DNA from: Trichlorobacter thiogenes
GTDB taxonomy: Bacteria > Desulfobacterota > Desulfuromonadia > Geobacterales > Pseudopelobacteraceae
Assembly: GCF_900167465.1 (NCBI RefSeq)
Contig: NZ_FUWR01000001.1
Location: forward strand, 1 to 64,000
Reading direction: 5' to 3'
DNA: 64,000 nucleotides
The first letter of the stretch is position 1. Every line of letters starts with the position of its first letter. Shown piece by piece: positions 15,961-27,496 of the stretch. Made by a program: the position numbers and the translations under genes. The notes under the pieces are model-generated. The model ran no database searches. It was not told the DNA's origin and saw only the letters and a program-made list of their open reading frames with translations.

Positions 15961-16929
15961 TTACCGCCTAAAAACATCCAGCAGACGCCTGGACGCTGCA
16001 GACGGAGTGGTAATCCCTTGTGATACTGCTTCCTGCAATTGCGGGAAGATCCCCTTCACATCCTTGTGATTAAGAAACAGCCCCTTCAGGTCATCCATCA
16101 ACAAAGCCCACATCCAATCCACTGACTGGTGTTTACGGGCCTCGTCAAACTCTCCTGATTGCTGCATGGTAGTACGGAAGCTGTCCAGCATCTCCCAGAC
16201 TGCCGACACCCCTTCGTTGCGCAGTGCGCTGACGGTGAGTACCGGCACAATCCAGTTGCTACTTTTGGGCCGCAGGATATGTAGGGCGTTTTCATACTGC
16301 TGCCGGGCAAGTGCCGTCTTTTGTTGGTCAATATCAGACTTGTTGATGATGATGGCATCGGCCAGCTCCATCACCCCTTTTTTGATCCCTTGCAGTTCAT
16401 CACCGGCGGTGGCCAATTGTAGCAGCATGAAGAAGTCTACCATGGATGCCACGGTGGTTTCAGACTGCCCCACCCCGACGGTTTCTACAATAATGATATT
16501 GTATCCGGCGGCCTCGCAAAGCAGCATGGTCTCACGGGTCCGCCGGGCAACGCCCCCCAGGGTGTCACCGGCTGGAGATGGGCGGATAAAGGCATTGGGG
16601 TCACGGGACAGTTCTTCCATCCGGGTCTTGTCACCCAGGATACTGCCACCGGTAATCTGTGATGATGGATCAACCGCCAGTACCGCAACCTTATGCCCCT
16701 GTGCGGTCAGGTAGCTGCCAAAGGCCTCAATAAAGGTAGACTTGCCAACCCCCGGCACACCGGTAATGCCAACCCGTAAACTGTTTCCGGTATGGGGCAG
16801 CAGGATGTCAAGTAGCTGTGCAGCCTTTTGGGCATGCTCAGGTTTCTTGCTTTCGATCAGGGTAATCCCCTTGCCCATGGCACGGATGTTCCCTTTTCGG
16901 ATGTTATCGGCGAGTGTGTGCAACTCCAT
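15961..16929 (-). CDS. meaB: Methylmalonyl-CoA mutase-associated GTPase MeaB (ArgK)
   Basis: 322 residues of the G3E GTPase family: Walker A GVPGVGKST near 58-66, AVDPSSQITGGSILGDKTRM near 90-110, ETVGVGQSE near 150, and an NKSD base-specificity motif near 200. MeaB loads and protects adenosylcobalamin in the mutase. It begins 9 bases after the mutase stop, so the two are in one operon. Family length and neighbours agree fully. Confidence 0.95.
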   Translation of the reverse strand: MELHTLADNIRKGNIRAMGKGITLIESKKPEHAQKAAQLLDILLPHTGNSLRVGITGVPGVGKSTFIEAFGSYLTAQGHKVAVLAVDPSSQITGGSILGDKTRMEELSRDPNAFIRPSPAGDTLGGVARRTRETMLLCEAAGYNIIIVETVGVGQSETTVASMVDFFMLLQLATAGDELQGIKKGVMELADAIIINKSDIDQQKTALARQQYENALHILRPKSSNWIVPVLTVSALRNEGVSAVWEMLDSFRTTMQQSGEFDEARKHQSVDWMWALLMDDLKGLFLNHKDVKGIFPQLQEAVSQGITTPSAASRRLLDVFRR

Positions 16930-16938
16930 ATAAATTGT

Positions 16939-19080
<2,142 letters not shown>

Positions 19081-19105
19081 GGTGATTACCTCGCTTGTAA
19101 GCAGT

Positions 19106-19137
19106 AAAGGCTCCAGATAGCGATACCTGGAGCCTTT
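19106..19137 (-). terminator. Hairpin between the biotin carboxylase and mutase genes
   Basis: Perfect 11-base stem AAAGGCTCCAG / CTGGAGCCTTT with a ten-base loop. No strong U-tract follows on the minus strand (only TTT, then ACTGC), so it could act as a weak terminator or attenuator that sets the ratio of upstream carboxylase to downstream mutase. The stem is symmetric and cannot be oriented by itself. Confidence 0.5.
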
Positions 19138-19162
19138 TAGTTGGAATTGTTGTAGAGGCTAG

Positions 19163-19221
19163 CCACCCCCACTCGCTCCGCTCGTTTCCCCTGCCTGAAT
19201 CAGGAGGGGGTCAGGGGGTGG
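19163..19221. repeat. GC-rich palindromic REP-like element
   Basis: The outer arms CCACCCCC (19163-19170) and GGGGGTGG (19214-19221) pair, with an inner palindrome CCTGAATCAGG flanked by CCCC and GGGG, and an imperfect CGCTCCGCTCG palindrome in the left arm. It lies in the 146-base gap between the mutase and biotin carboxylase genes and resembles REP-type units. Confidence 0.55.
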
Positions 19222-19226
19222 TATCG

Positions 19227-22124
19227 CTACAGCACCGCCTTCAGATAGGTAGCGGTACGCTCCCGCTTTTCTTTCTCAATAACCGCAGCATCCACCTCAA
19301 CAAACTTCTCATCCGGGGTGATCTTGAACAGCGGCTGGCCCTTCTGGACAATGGTGCCATCGCCACCTTCCATGATGATCTTGTCAATGGTACCGGAGAA
19401 CGGTGCCCGAATGGTGTTGAACATCTTCATGACTTCGATGATGTAGAGCGGCTGATCCTTCTCAAAGTGCATCCCTTCGGTGACAAAAGGAGGCAGACCA
19501 GGTGCTTCCTGGCCATAGTACATGCCGCCGCAGACCGCAACAATCTCGTCTGCCTTGGTGGCTGGCGGTGGTACCAGAATCTTCTTCATCCGGGCCTGCA
19601 GGTCCAGATCAGTCAGATAGTCAGGGATCACCACTTCCAGGTCATCCAACACCTTCATATCCCAGAACTTGGTGTTTTCGCCGATCAGGAACAGCATGCC
19701 CAGCATCTCAAGGCCAACCTCAAAGCCGTAATGGGCAGAACGGATCTGGTCCCACATCTCCTGATCAAAACCACCTTGCGGCTTATCCTTGTGCAGGATC
19801 TCGTTCAGTTTGTCATATTCGTCCTTGTGCAGGCCGAAATGTTCACGGATCTTACGTGAGAAATCAAGCCCTTGCTGGAGCAGCTCATTATCGTGATCCC
19901 AGATGATCTCTGCAGCCGGCTTATGGGGGCGGTAATCCATATGCAGATAGTCGTAGGTGTCACGCAGCACACCCAGCGGGTTACGCAGCCAGATTACCTT
20001 GCCCTTCTCAATCTTGAAGTTCTTGGTATTGACCGAAAGCCAACCGGACAGCAGATGGGGATCATCCAGCAGCCGCTCCATCGGACGGGTGATCAGGGTG
20101 CCTTTACGATCCAGCAGGGCTGACATGTTCTTCAGCTCTTTTGCCAGCACGTCTGGTTGATCACCAAACTGCTCGGTTACCAGCTTGGCATAATGCTTCT
20201 TCATCTGGAAGAAGGCGTAGACCACATCCAGCTTGTTGGCCTCTTCCTTCAGGGTACCCACCAGAGTCAGGTACGGTACCACAAAACGGGTGGTTGGTTT
20301 GGCCATAACATTGCGGCCCAGAAACCAGTTAACCAGACCATAGTGGAATTCCAGGTTGGTGGCCAGTGAGCTGCCCCGCAGGGTGGTGCTGCGCAGCACC
20401 TCAGACAGACGCTCGTAGCTGCAGAGGCGGTCTTCACCTTTGGTCAGCAGCAGGGCGATATTGGAGTCATAGGCACCGGCCACCTTGTACTTCATGAACT
20501 GATGGGTATCAGGGTTCAGCATGCTGATCCCCTGATCATCCCGCACCTCACCCTTGATCGGCTTGGACCAGTAACGGATCATACCACCGGCATGGGGGGA
20601 GAGGGAGGCATCAGTGGCGTTCAGGCGGGCTTCCACTGAGGCATTGAAGCGCACGACCCGCTCCGGCTTGGGCAGGTTTTTCTTATGTTGTGCCAGCAGG
20701 GCCATCGCCTCAACCAGCGACTCAACCATGAAGAAGTCGTTCTTGTCCTTGGGGTTGGTGAATTTCAGGGAGTAGCAGAGCTCGGTTACCCGGTGCTCCA
20801 CCTGAATCCGGGTGTTAACCTCCATGAAATAGTGACGGTCACGGTCCACGATACACTCAAAGGTGGAGGCGGAGTCCAGACCAACGGCCTGGCCAAAGCG
20901 GGCTGATTCTTCTTCCATCCGCTGCAGCACCTTCAGATCTGACTCAAGTGCAGCAACCTCTTCCTTTTTCTTCTCTGCCTTGGCCTTGGCAATGGCGGCC
21001 AGCAGACCTTCCTGGGTTACCGACACTTCCAGCAGTTTCTGCTCATGCATCTGCAGGGAACAGTCACGACCGCCAAGAGAGATACACCAGTCACCGTTAC
21101 CCAGCAGCTGGATCTCGTTATGGCGGGTCTGCTCAATGTTCAGTTCGATCAGGACGTTCTTGTTATCACCAACGCCGTTGGCCTTAACCTCCTGCAGCAC
21201 CTCACGAACCATGGCAGGGGCCTCTGCAGCAGCCTTGGCAATCGCCTTTTCATCGGCATTCTTGGTTCCCAGCAGAGAGGCGCCAAGAATACGTTGACCT
21301 TTACCACCGCCACCACCAATCGCCTTGATCCTGAAACGACTTTGGGGATACTTGCGGAACAGCTCTGTCACCTCTGCCTGCACCTGGGCACAGAGTTCCT
21401 CAATGGTGTAGAGGTCAATTCCCTTGGCGTAGGAGGTCATCAGGATATGGTCAGCCAGGGTCTCCAGCGGCAGCTTGGTATCTTTCAGAATCTTGGCATC
21501 GCACTCCAGCCCTTCTGCCTTGACCAACGCCAGCAGCTTTTCGCGGCTGTCATGCTTCTTGACCAGGGTACGGGCAGTCACGTTATCAATACCAGGTGTT
21601 ACCGAAACATTTACCAGCAGGGCGGTCCGCTTGGCTTCGTCCTTTTTACCGGCCCGGGCCTGGGTTGCAGCACAGGGACCGATAAACTTGAGACCGGCCT
21701 TTTCAATGGCAGCCACAAACTCTTCATCTTCAGCCATAAAGCCATAGCCGGCAAAGATGGAGTCATAGCCGTTATCCTTGGCAATGCCGATAATCTGGTT
21801 GATCCGCTCAACCCGCTCTTCCTTGCTGGCGCCGGAATAATCAGGTACCCGGTGTACGCGGTTTGAATCGGTCAGCTGGCGCAGTTCAGGGGCCAGGGCA
21901 TTGGGGTAGACAATGGAGTCTTTCTCTGAGAGCAGGATGCCGTAGTGGCTGATCCCCATCTCTTGATAGACATCCATGGCTTCCTTACGGATTGGACCAC
22001 GGCAGACAATCAGCGGCTTCAGCTCTTCGCAGGAAAAGGAACGGACCCACTCGGATGAAGACTTGCTCAATCGGCGATCCCGGTGAATCAGGGGGTTATG
22101 CTTGTAGTAGTCGGTCTGAGGCAT
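19227..22124 (-). CDS. Atypical biotin carboxylase / biotin carrier protein (propionyl-CoA carboxylase type)
   Basis: 965 residues. The ATP-grasp biotin carboxylase core is recognisable: IFAGYGFMAED (about 123-133), AIGGGGGKGQRI (268-279), TRHNEIQLLG (333-342), GGRDCSLQ (351-358), EVNTRIQVEH (435-444, with catalytic Glu, Asn and Arg). A biotinyl domain ends the chain, with EVMKMF and biotinylated Lys near 900. It differs from AccC/PccA in three places: an extra segment at about 182-262, an insertion of charged helix at about 370-415, and a 300-residue region (about 560-880) between the carboxylase and biotin domains. It has no pyruvate-carboxylase carboxyltransferase barrel. With the adjacent carboxyltransferase (22170-23894) it probably carboxylates propionyl-CoA, or runs in reverse. 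Substrate is inferred from neighbours. Confidence 0.85.
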   Translation of the reverse strand: MPQTDYYKHNPLIHRDRRLSKSSSEWVRSFSCEELKPLIVCRGPIRKEAMDVYQEMGISHYGILLSEKDSIVYPNALAPELRQLTDSNRVHRVPDYSGASKEERVERINQIIGIAKDNGYDSIFAGYGFMAEDEEFVAAIEKAGLKFIGPCAATQARAGKKDEAKRTALLVNVSVTPGIDNVTARTLVKKHDSREKLLALVKAEGLECDAKILKDTKLPLETLADHILMTSYAKGIDLYTIEELCAQVQAEVTELFRKYPQSRFRIKAIGGGGGKGQRILGASLLGTKNADEKAIAKAAAEAPAMVREVLQEVKANGVGDNKNVLIELNIEQTRHNEIQLLGNGDWCISLGGRDCSLQMHEQKLLEVSVTQEGLLAAIAKAKAEKKKEEVAALESDLKVLQRMEEESARFGQAVGLDSASTFECIVDRDRHYFMEVNTRIQVEHRVTELCYSLKFTNPKDKNDFFMVESLVEAMALLAQHKKNLPKPERVVRFNASVEARLNATDASLSPHAGGMIRYWSKPIKGEVRDDQGISMLNPDTHQFMKYKVAGAYDSNIALLLTKGEDRLCSYERLSEVLRSTTLRGSSLATNLEFHYGLVNWFLGRNVMAKPTTRFVVPYLTLVGTLKEEANKLDVVYAFFQMKKHYAKLVTEQFGDQPDVLAKELKNMSALLDRKGTLITRPMERLLDDPHLLSGWLSVNTKNFKIEKGKVIWLRNPLGVLRDTYDYLHMDYRPHKPAAEIIWDHDNELLQQGLDFSRKIREHFGLHKDEYDKLNEILHKDKPQGGFDQEMWDQIRSAHYGFEVGLEMLGMLFLIGENTKFWDMKVLDDLEVVIPDYLTDLDLQARMKKILVPPPATKADEIVAVCGGMYYGQEAPGLPPFVTEGMHFEKDQPLYIIEVMKMFNTIRAPFSGTIDKIIMEGGDGTIVQKGQPLFKITPDEKFVEVDAAVIEKEKRERTATYLKAVL

Positions 22125-22169
22125 GGGCTTATATCTCCAATTAAAATCAATAAGTTAAATAGTGACAGA

Positions 22170-23894
22170 TTAATGGAACTCGCGCTGGATCGCCTGCATC
22201 GGACCGGGCTTATAGTGCCGCAGCAGGAAGTTCATGTTCTCGCCCAGGACCTTACGCAGATCGGTAGGCATTACCAGCGATGAGATGGAGCCCAGAGCCA
22301 GGCCTTCCTTCGGATTCATCAACTCTTTTTCATAGCGCAGGTTCAGAGCGGCCTCTTCAATCCTCAGCCAGTCAGCCACATCCTTCTCGGCATCCTTGGT
22401 GGCCTCACCGGCATCCATACCGGCTGCAACCCGCTCCTGGACCCCTGACTTGACCTTATCCTTAACAGCGCCACGCAGCTTACGCAGCTCGTCCTTGTAG
22501 ACAAACTCTTTACCGGCCGGCCCCATAACCGCCAGACGGGTGGTAGGCAGCGCCAGAACTAGATCTGCGCCGGTTGGGTAGTTATTATAGGAGGCATAGG
22601 CCCCGCCGTAGGCGTTCCGGATGATCAGCAGGATGCGGGGGGTGCGGATATCAACGATGGAATCCAGCATGGCTCGGCCAGCCTGGACAATACCGCGGGA
22701 CTCCTGCTCACGTCCGGGCAGGAAGCCGGTGGTATCTTCCATAAAGATCATCGGGATATTGTAGATGTTACAGAAACGGTTGAAACGGGCGATCTTATAG
22801 GCAGAATCCACTGAAATCTGGCCGGAAGCCACGGCAGAGTTGTTGGCCACAAAACCGACCACGTTGCCCCCCAGACGACCAAAGGCGGTCACTGCCTCAC
22901 GGGCACGGTCCGGTTGCATCTCAAAATAGTCACCATGGTCACAGATCTGCTGGATCATGATTGAGACATCAAAGGGGGTGTTGAAACCGGTGGGGGAGTT
23001 AAAGGCCTTCTTAAGCAGTGTGTTGATCTCCCAGGTCTTACGATCAAGGGGATCGCTGGTCTTCTGGAAACGGGCCATGACGCTATTGTTGTCAGGCACA
23101 TAGGAAAGCAGTTGCAGAGCCGAACGCAATGCACCGACCTCATCCTCAACGGTCAGGTCAGCCACCCCTGATCCACCGTGGACCTTGGGGCCGCCCAGAT
23201 CTTCAGGGGTAACATCCTCACCCAGTACCGACTTGACCACACCAGGACCGGCCAGACCGAAGAAGGTGTCGTTGGGCTGGATCACAAAGCTGCCCTGACG
23301 GGGCAGATAGGAACCGCCACCGGCATTGAAGCCGAACATACACATAATGGAAGGGACCACGCCGCTGATCTTGCGCAGGGCGGTAAAGGCCTCAGCATAG
23401 CCGTCCAGACCACCCACACCGGCAGGAACAAAGGCACCGGCAGAGTCGTTCATGCCGATGACAGGAATCCCTTTTTCGCCAGCCATCTGAAACAGCAGGG
23501 CCAATTTCCGGCCGTTGGTGGCATCAATAGAACCGGCACGCACCGTAAAGTCATGGCCATACAGTGCCACGTCACGACCGTTTACATTCAGGATACCGGT
23601 AACCAGCGAGGCGCCGTCAAGGTTCTTGCCCCAGTTCTGGAACAGGACATTGGGCTCTTTCTCAGTTAATACCTTGATCCGCTCCCAAACGGTCATCCGC
23701 TTCTTGAAATGCTGCTTTTCAATCTGGGCAATGCTGACCGACTTGATCGGGCGCTGAATCAGGTCATGACCTTCCTTCATCGCCTCTTCATAGCCGCCCT
23801 TTTTGCCAGGAATCTCACCGGGAATGGTGAATTCAACGGTTTCCTGGGGAGCAAACGGGTTCTTCAGTGAGGGCTTGATCGCTTTCTTGGACAT
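22170..23894 (-). CDS. Acyl-CoA (propionyl-CoA) carboxylase carboxyltransferase subunit
   Basis: 574 residues with N and C crotonase-like lobes: [10 protein letters not shown] and [16 protein letters not shown] in the N-lobe, and [15 protein letters not shown] and NAYGGAYAS in the C-lobe, the two acyl-CoA pockets and oxyanion-hole glycines typical of PccB/methylmalonyl-CoA decarboxylase alpha. It moves CO2 between biotin and propionyl-CoA. The ATG at 23892-23894 has GAGGAAGG 8 bases upstream; the ATG at 23903 overlaps that SD. It starts 45 bases before the biotin carboxylase gene in transcription order and follows the XRE regulator by 65 bases. Confidence 0.9.
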   Translation of the reverse strand: MSKKAIKPSLKNPFAPQETVEFTIPGEIPGKKGGYEEAMKEGHDLIQRPIKSVSIAQIEKQHFKKRMTVWERIKVLTEKEPNVLFQNWGKNLDGASLVTGILNVNGRDVALYGHDFTVRAGSIDATNGRKLALLFQMAGEKGIPVIGMNDSAGAFVPAGVGGLDGYAEAFTALRKISGVVPSIMCMFGFNAGGGSYLPRQGSFVIQPNDTFFGLAGPGVVKSVLGEDVTPEDLGGPKVHGGSGVADLTVEDEVGALRSALQLLSYVPDNNSVMARFQKTSDPLDRKTWEINTLLKKAFNSPTGFNTPFDVSIMIQQICDHGDYFEMQPDRAREAVTAFGRLGGNVVGFVANNSAVASGQISVDSAYKIARFNRFCNIYNIPMIFMEDTTGFLPGREQESRGIVQAGRAMLDSIVDIRTPRILLIIRNAYGGAYASYNNYPTGADLVLALPTTRLAVMGPAGKEFVYKDELRKLRGAVKDKVKSGVQERVAAGMDAGEATKDAEKDVADWLRIEEAALNLRYEKELMNPKEGLALGSISSLVMPTDLRKVLGENMNFLLRHYKPGPMQAIQREFH

Positions 23895-23959
23895 CTGAAC
23901 CATCCTTCCTCTGCAGTGTAATATACGGACAAAACCTTCAGAATAAATAAATCAAACAG

Positions 23960-24526
23960 CTACCTGGCAACCACCGCCAGCACCTGCACTTCGGTGCCAT
24001 CCTTGGATAACAGGCGATGCCGCAGGGATGAGTCAAAGTAGACACAATCCCCCTCACCCAGCTCATGGCGTTGATCTTCCAGCACCAATTCGGCGGTTCC
24101 CTTCATGATAAACAGGAACTCTTCGCCATCATGGCTATAGGTATTCTCTTCCGAGACCTTCTCCATGACAGAAAGCAGGAACGGCTCCATTTTTTTGTTC
24201 TGTTTGCGCCATGACAGCGATTCGTACGAGTAGCCCTGGCTGGTACCGGCACGGGAGATGACACGCGGCATCATCTTGCGCTCATCGGCACGCACGATCT
24301 CGTAGCGGCACTCCTCCTCTTCTTCAGCAAAGAAGTGGCCAATCTTGACATCAAAAAAGCGCGCAATCTTGGAAAGGGTAGCTATGGGTGGGGAAACATT
24401 ATTGTTTTCGATTTGAGAAATCAGAGCAGGCGAAAAGCCGGTCTCCCGAGCAACGGCCTGGAGGGTCAGCTTCTTCGCCAATCGGAGTTTTTTGATTTTT
24501 GCACCAATATTGAATTCGTTGCTCAT
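23960..24526 (-). CDS. XRE-family HTH-cupin transcriptional regulator
   Basis: 188 residues: an N-terminal helix-turn-helix (about 9-64; LRLAKKLTLQAVARETGFSP then ALISQIENNNVSPP) and a C-terminal cupin (about 110-185; HDGEEFLFIMKG, GEGDCVYFDSSLRHRL). These proteins usually sense a small metabolite in the cupin and repress or activate adjacent catabolic genes. Immediate linkage to the carboxyltransferase gene suggests control of propionyl-CoA metabolism. A perfect palindrome overlaps its own promoter (24567-24578), suggesting autoregulation. GGTGGA lies 8 bases before the chosen ATG at 24524-24526. Confidence 0.88.
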   Translation of the reverse strand: MSNEFNIGAKIKKLRLAKKLTLQAVARETGFSPALISQIENNNVSPPIATLSKIARFFDVKIGHFFAEEEEECRYEIVRADERKMMPRVISRAGTSQGYSYESLSWRKQNKKMEPFLLSVMEKVSEENTYSHDGEEFLFIMKGTAELVLEDQRHELGEGDCVYFDSSLRHRLLSKDGTEVQVLAVVAR

Positions 24527-24566
24527 CACCTAATCCACCGGAATATAAACCTGTTTTGGTGCGGCG

Positions 24567-24578
24567 TTTGTATACAAA
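24567..24578. promoter_or_regulatory. Palindromic operator TTTGTATACAAA at the XRE promoter
   Basis: A perfect 12-base palindrome overlapping the -10 hexamer (TATACA, 24574-24569) of a minus-strand promoter whose -35 is TTGACA (24595-24590), with a 15-base spacer. Binding there would block RNA polymerase, the expected layout for XRE autorepression. Near copies TTGTAAACAA (26006-26015) and TTGTAAATAA (about 25992) lie upstream of the GlcF-like gene. Confidence 0.6.
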
Positions 24579-24669
24579 ACCAGTTATATTGTCAATAAAA
24601 TAGTTTTACTCGCAACAAAGTTGACAACAGTATCACTGTAACGATTTTAACAGCACTAAATCAGGCTTT

Positions 24670-25956
24670 TTACTCTCCCAAGAGCTGACGTGCCAGTAGT
24701 TCCACCGTATGGACCACCTCTACAGTAGAACCGTGTTGTTTCAGGCCGTCATCCAGCTGCATCATACAACCGGGACAACCGGTGGCTACGGCATCTGCGC
24801 CGGTGGCGATGATTGCCTCGCTCTTAAGGTCATTGATCTCCATGGAGGATCCGTAGTGATAGACATTGAAGGTACCGCCCAGGCCACAGCAGCGGTCCGC
24901 CCCTTCCATCTCCACCAGCTCAAGTCCGGGAGTAGCCTTGATCAGATCACGGGGTTGGGCAGTCAGCTTGCGGGTTCGCAGGTGACAGGGATCATGGTAG
25001 GTAATTTTGCCGGTTGCACCGGTGCCGGTTTCAGCAGGCTTCAGCCCCAGTTGGGCCAACAGCTGGGCAGCATCTACCGTCTTCGCGGCCAACCGGTCAA
25101 GTCGCTCACGCAGCTCAGGATTACGCTTGCCCACCACCAGCGGATAGAGCCGGTGCAGGGCACCGCCACAGGTGGCACAGGCACTCATCACATAATCAGC
25201 CTCGTAACGCTCCAGGGCTGCCAGGTTCCGCTCCGCCAGATCCCGGACAGTCTCGATATCTCCACCGGACATGCCGGGCAGGCCGCAACACTGCTGATCC
25301 TTGGGAATGATAATGGTACAGCCCAGGTGTTGGAACAACTTGACCGTGGCCACACCGACCCGTGGGTAGGCAAAGTTGGTCATGCAGCCCACAAAGAAGA
25401 TAACCCGCGGTTTACCCGGTTCTCCCTCGATCACCTCTGGATAACGCTCCATAAACGTGGTCTTGGCAATGGCCGGGATGTAACGTTTATTGCCCACAAA
25501 CGGTAGCGGAAAACGCAGACGCAGACCTGAGTTCTCCGGTACTTTCTTAAAGAACAACGGCCCCAACAGCGAGGCGGCCTTGGCACCCAGCTTCATCCGG
25601 GTACGGCTCTTGATCACCTGCCCCACGGCAGCATGGAAGGTGGTCAGGCCGCGCTTCTTTGCCAGTGCCTCACGGGCAGCAATCACAATCTCATCGGTAG
25701 GCACATCATTGGGGCAACGATCCACGCAACTACCACACAACAGACACTTGGACATGGCCAGATAGGTCTGGTCATCCAGATCTATGTCATCCTTCAGCAG
25801 ATGCTGAACCAGGGTCAGCTTGCCACGGGCCGTGGCCGGCTCACGTTGAAAGGCGGTAAAGGCAGGGCAGTTGGATCGGCAGGTACCGCATTTGACACAC
25901 TTTTTGAGTTCTTCTTCGATTCGCTGCAGGGTATCAGCAACTATTTGATCAGACAT
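24670..25956 (-). CDS. GlcF-like (Fe-S)-binding oxidoreductase subunit
   Basis: 428 residues. Two [4Fe-4S] motifs open the protein: CVKCGTCRSNCP (Cys20, 23, 26, 30) and CLLCGSCVDRCP near 72-83. Two CCG domains follow (FFVGCMTNFAYP ... QQCCGLPG near 205-250; CHLRT ... DRCCGLGG near 320-360), which bind a further cluster. This is the glycolate/lactate oxidase iron-sulfur subunit (GlcF/LldE-type) fold. The usual FAD partner GlcD/LldD is not adjacent in this window, so electron donor and substrate are unknown. GAAGAGG precedes the ATG at 25954-25956; a TTG start further up would destroy it. Confidence 0.88.
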   Translation of the reverse strand: MSDQIVADTLQRIEEELKKCVKCGTCRSNCPAFTAFQREPATARGKLTLVQHLLKDDIDLDDQTYLAMSKCLLCGSCVDRCPNDVPTDEIVIAAREALAKKRGLTTFHAAVGQVIKSRTRMKLGAKAASLLGPLFFKKVPENSGLRLRFPLPFVGNKRYIPAIAKTTFMERYPEVIEGEPGKPRVIFFVGCMTNFAYPRVGVATVKLFQHLGCTIIIPKDQQCCGLPGMSGGDIETVRDLAERNLAALERYEADYVMSACATCGGALHRLYPLVVGKRNPELRERLDRLAAKTVDAAQLLAQLGLKPAETGTGATGKITYHDPCHLRTRKLTAQPRDLIKATPGLELVEMEGADRCCGLGGTFNVYHYGSSMEINDLKSEAIIATGADAVATGCPGCMMQLDDGLKQHGSTVEVVHTVELLARQLLGE

Positions 25957-26005
25957 TTGGTAAAACCTCTTCAAACCTGATTATCAATCTTATTTACAAG
26001 TCACA

Positions 26006-26015
26006 TTGTAAACAA
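26006..26015. promoter_or_regulatory. Near-palindrome TTGTAAACAA upstream of the GlcF-like gene
   Basis: Differs from the core of the XRE operator (TTGTATACAA) by one base, and is followed about 10-20 bases later by TTGTAAATAA in the same spacing region. It lies 50 bases before the GlcF-like start. A shared regulator is possible but a chance match in AT-rich DNA is not excluded. Confidence 0.35.
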
Positions 26016-26040
26016 ACAAGGACAGGAAAAACAAACCATT

Positions 26041-26195
26041 TTAACGCAGAGGCTAAAGACGAGGCGCCAAGGCGCAGAGAAATTCAAAGGCAGCAAAAGG
26101 GGAAAAGCAGATTTTTTGAATAATTGCTCTCGTTCTCAGGTTTTTGAAAGCTTTTCTCCGCGTCTTTGCGTCTCTCATACATTTCTCTGCGTTAA
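26041..26195. repeat. Inverted-repeat element with TTAACGCAGAG ends (copy 2)
   Basis: Left end TTAACGCAGAG (26041-26051) and right end CTCTGCGTTAA (26185-26195) are perfect inverted repeats, with further CGCAGAG / CTCTGCG-like inner repeats. The right end overlaps the trmFO stop codon (TAA is 26192-26194 on the minus strand). It has no ORF. The ends match copy 1 at 15822-15917, while the interior length and order differ (155 versus 96 bases). Confidence 0.75.
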
Positions 26196-27496
26196 AAAAG
26201 TCTTTGTTTCCAGCCTTCCAGCGCAATCAGCGCCCGCTCTGCCAGCAACAGCTTTCGATCCTTTTTCTTAACCCTGCTTTCAAGGGAGGGGAACAGGCCG
26301 TAATTAACGTTCATCGGCTGAAAATGACGGACATCTGCATTGGAAATATGGTGAATCAAGGCACCTAGCGCAGTTTCCTGCGGAGGCAGCGGCGGCTGAT
26401 CCCCCGACACCAATGCTGCAGCCGTCAGGCCAGCCAGAAAACCTGAGCCTGCTGACTCAACATAGCCCTCAACCCCGGTGATCTGTCCGGCAAAGATGAT
26501 ACGGGGATCTGACTTCAGCTGCTGTGTGGGTAACAGCAGAGCCGGTGCATTAATAAAGGTATTGCGGTGCATAACCCCCAACCGGACAAAATCAGCCTGT
26601 TCCAGTCCAGGAATCATACGCAGTACCCGGCGTTGCTCCGGCCAGGTCATCTTGGTCTGGAACCCCACCAGATTATAGAGGGTCTTGTCATTATTCTCTG
26701 CCCGTAACTGCACCACGGCCCAGGGATCTCTACCGGTAGTCGGATCAGGAAGGCCAACCGGTTTCATCGGGCCAAAACGCAGGGTCTCATCACCACGCGC
26801 TGCCATCTCTTCAATCGGCATACAGCCGTCAAAGTGGACCACTTTCTCAAACTCGCGGGGTGCAACCTTTTCAGCAGCTTGCACGGCCACAATAAACGCC
26901 GTGTACTGTTCTTGATCCATGGGGCAGTTGAGGTAATCGTCGGGATCACCCTTGCCATAACGGGAGGCGGCGTAGATTTTGGACCGGTCAAGGGATTCTG
27001 CCGTAACAATCGGGGCTATGGCATCGTAGAAATAGAGCCGCTCACCCACCAGACGGGACAGCTCCTCAGCCAGGGCATCGCTGGTCAGAGGACCGGAGGC
27101 GATTACCACCAGCCCTTCGGCTGGAAGACAGGTCAGCTCTTCACGGATCAAGGTGATGTTGGGATGGGAGGAAATTCGTTCGGTTATCCAGGCAGAGAAC
27201 AGGTCACGATCAACAGCCAAGGCGCCACCGGCAGGAACCCTGGTGGCATCGGCCGCCTGCATAATCAGGGAACCACAACGCCGCAGCTCTTCCTTCAGCA
27301 GACCGACCGCATTACCCAGATCTGCCCCCCGCAGGGAGTTTGAGCAAACCAGCTCAGCCAGTCCCTCCAGTTGGTGAGCCGGAGAATAGCGGTGAGGTTT
27401 CATCTCGTACAGGCATACTTGTACGCCGCGCTCTGCGGCCTGCCAGGCGGCCTCACAACCGGCCAGACCGGCGCCAATGATGGTTACTGGTGTCAT
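26192..27496 (-). CDS. trmFO: Methylenetetrahydrofolate-tRNA-(uracil-54) methyltransferase TrmFO
   Basis: 434 residues with an N-terminal FAD Rossmann motif [17 protein letters not shown] and the conserved CSNSLRG near 50 containing a catalytic cysteine. It makes 5-methyluridine at tRNA position 54 with methylenetetrahydrofolate and FAD. The ATG overlaps the topA stop in ATGA (27496-27493), so the start at 27496 is preferred over 27529 and topA-trmFO is one operon, as in many bacteria. Its stop lies in the right end of a repeat element. Confidence 0.95.
   Translation of the reverse strand: MTPVTIIGAGLAGCEAAWQAAERGVQVCLYEMKPHRYSPAHQLEGLAELVCSNSLRGADLGNAVGLLKEELRRCGSLIMQAADATRVPAGGALAVDRDLFSAWITERISSHPNITLIREELTCLPAEGLVVIASGPLTSDALAEELSRLVGERLYFYDAIAPIVTAESLDRSKIYAASRYGKGDPDDYLNCPMDQEQYTAFIVAVQAAEKVAPREFEKVVHFDGCMPIEEMAARGDETLRFGPMKPVGLPDPTTGRDPWAVVQLRAENNDKTLYNLVGFQTKMTWPEQRRVLRMIPGLEQADFVRLGVMHRNTFINAPALLLPTQQLKSDPRIIFAGQITGVEGYVESAGSGFLAGLTAAALVSGDQPPLPPQETALGALIHHISNADVRHFQPMNVNYGLFPSLESRVKKKDRKLLLAERALIALEGWKQRLF

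Noticed and set aside
21045-21866. 273-codon ORF on the plus strand
   Set aside because: It lies wholly inside the antisense of the biotin carboxylase gene, has no recognisable domain and no RBS.
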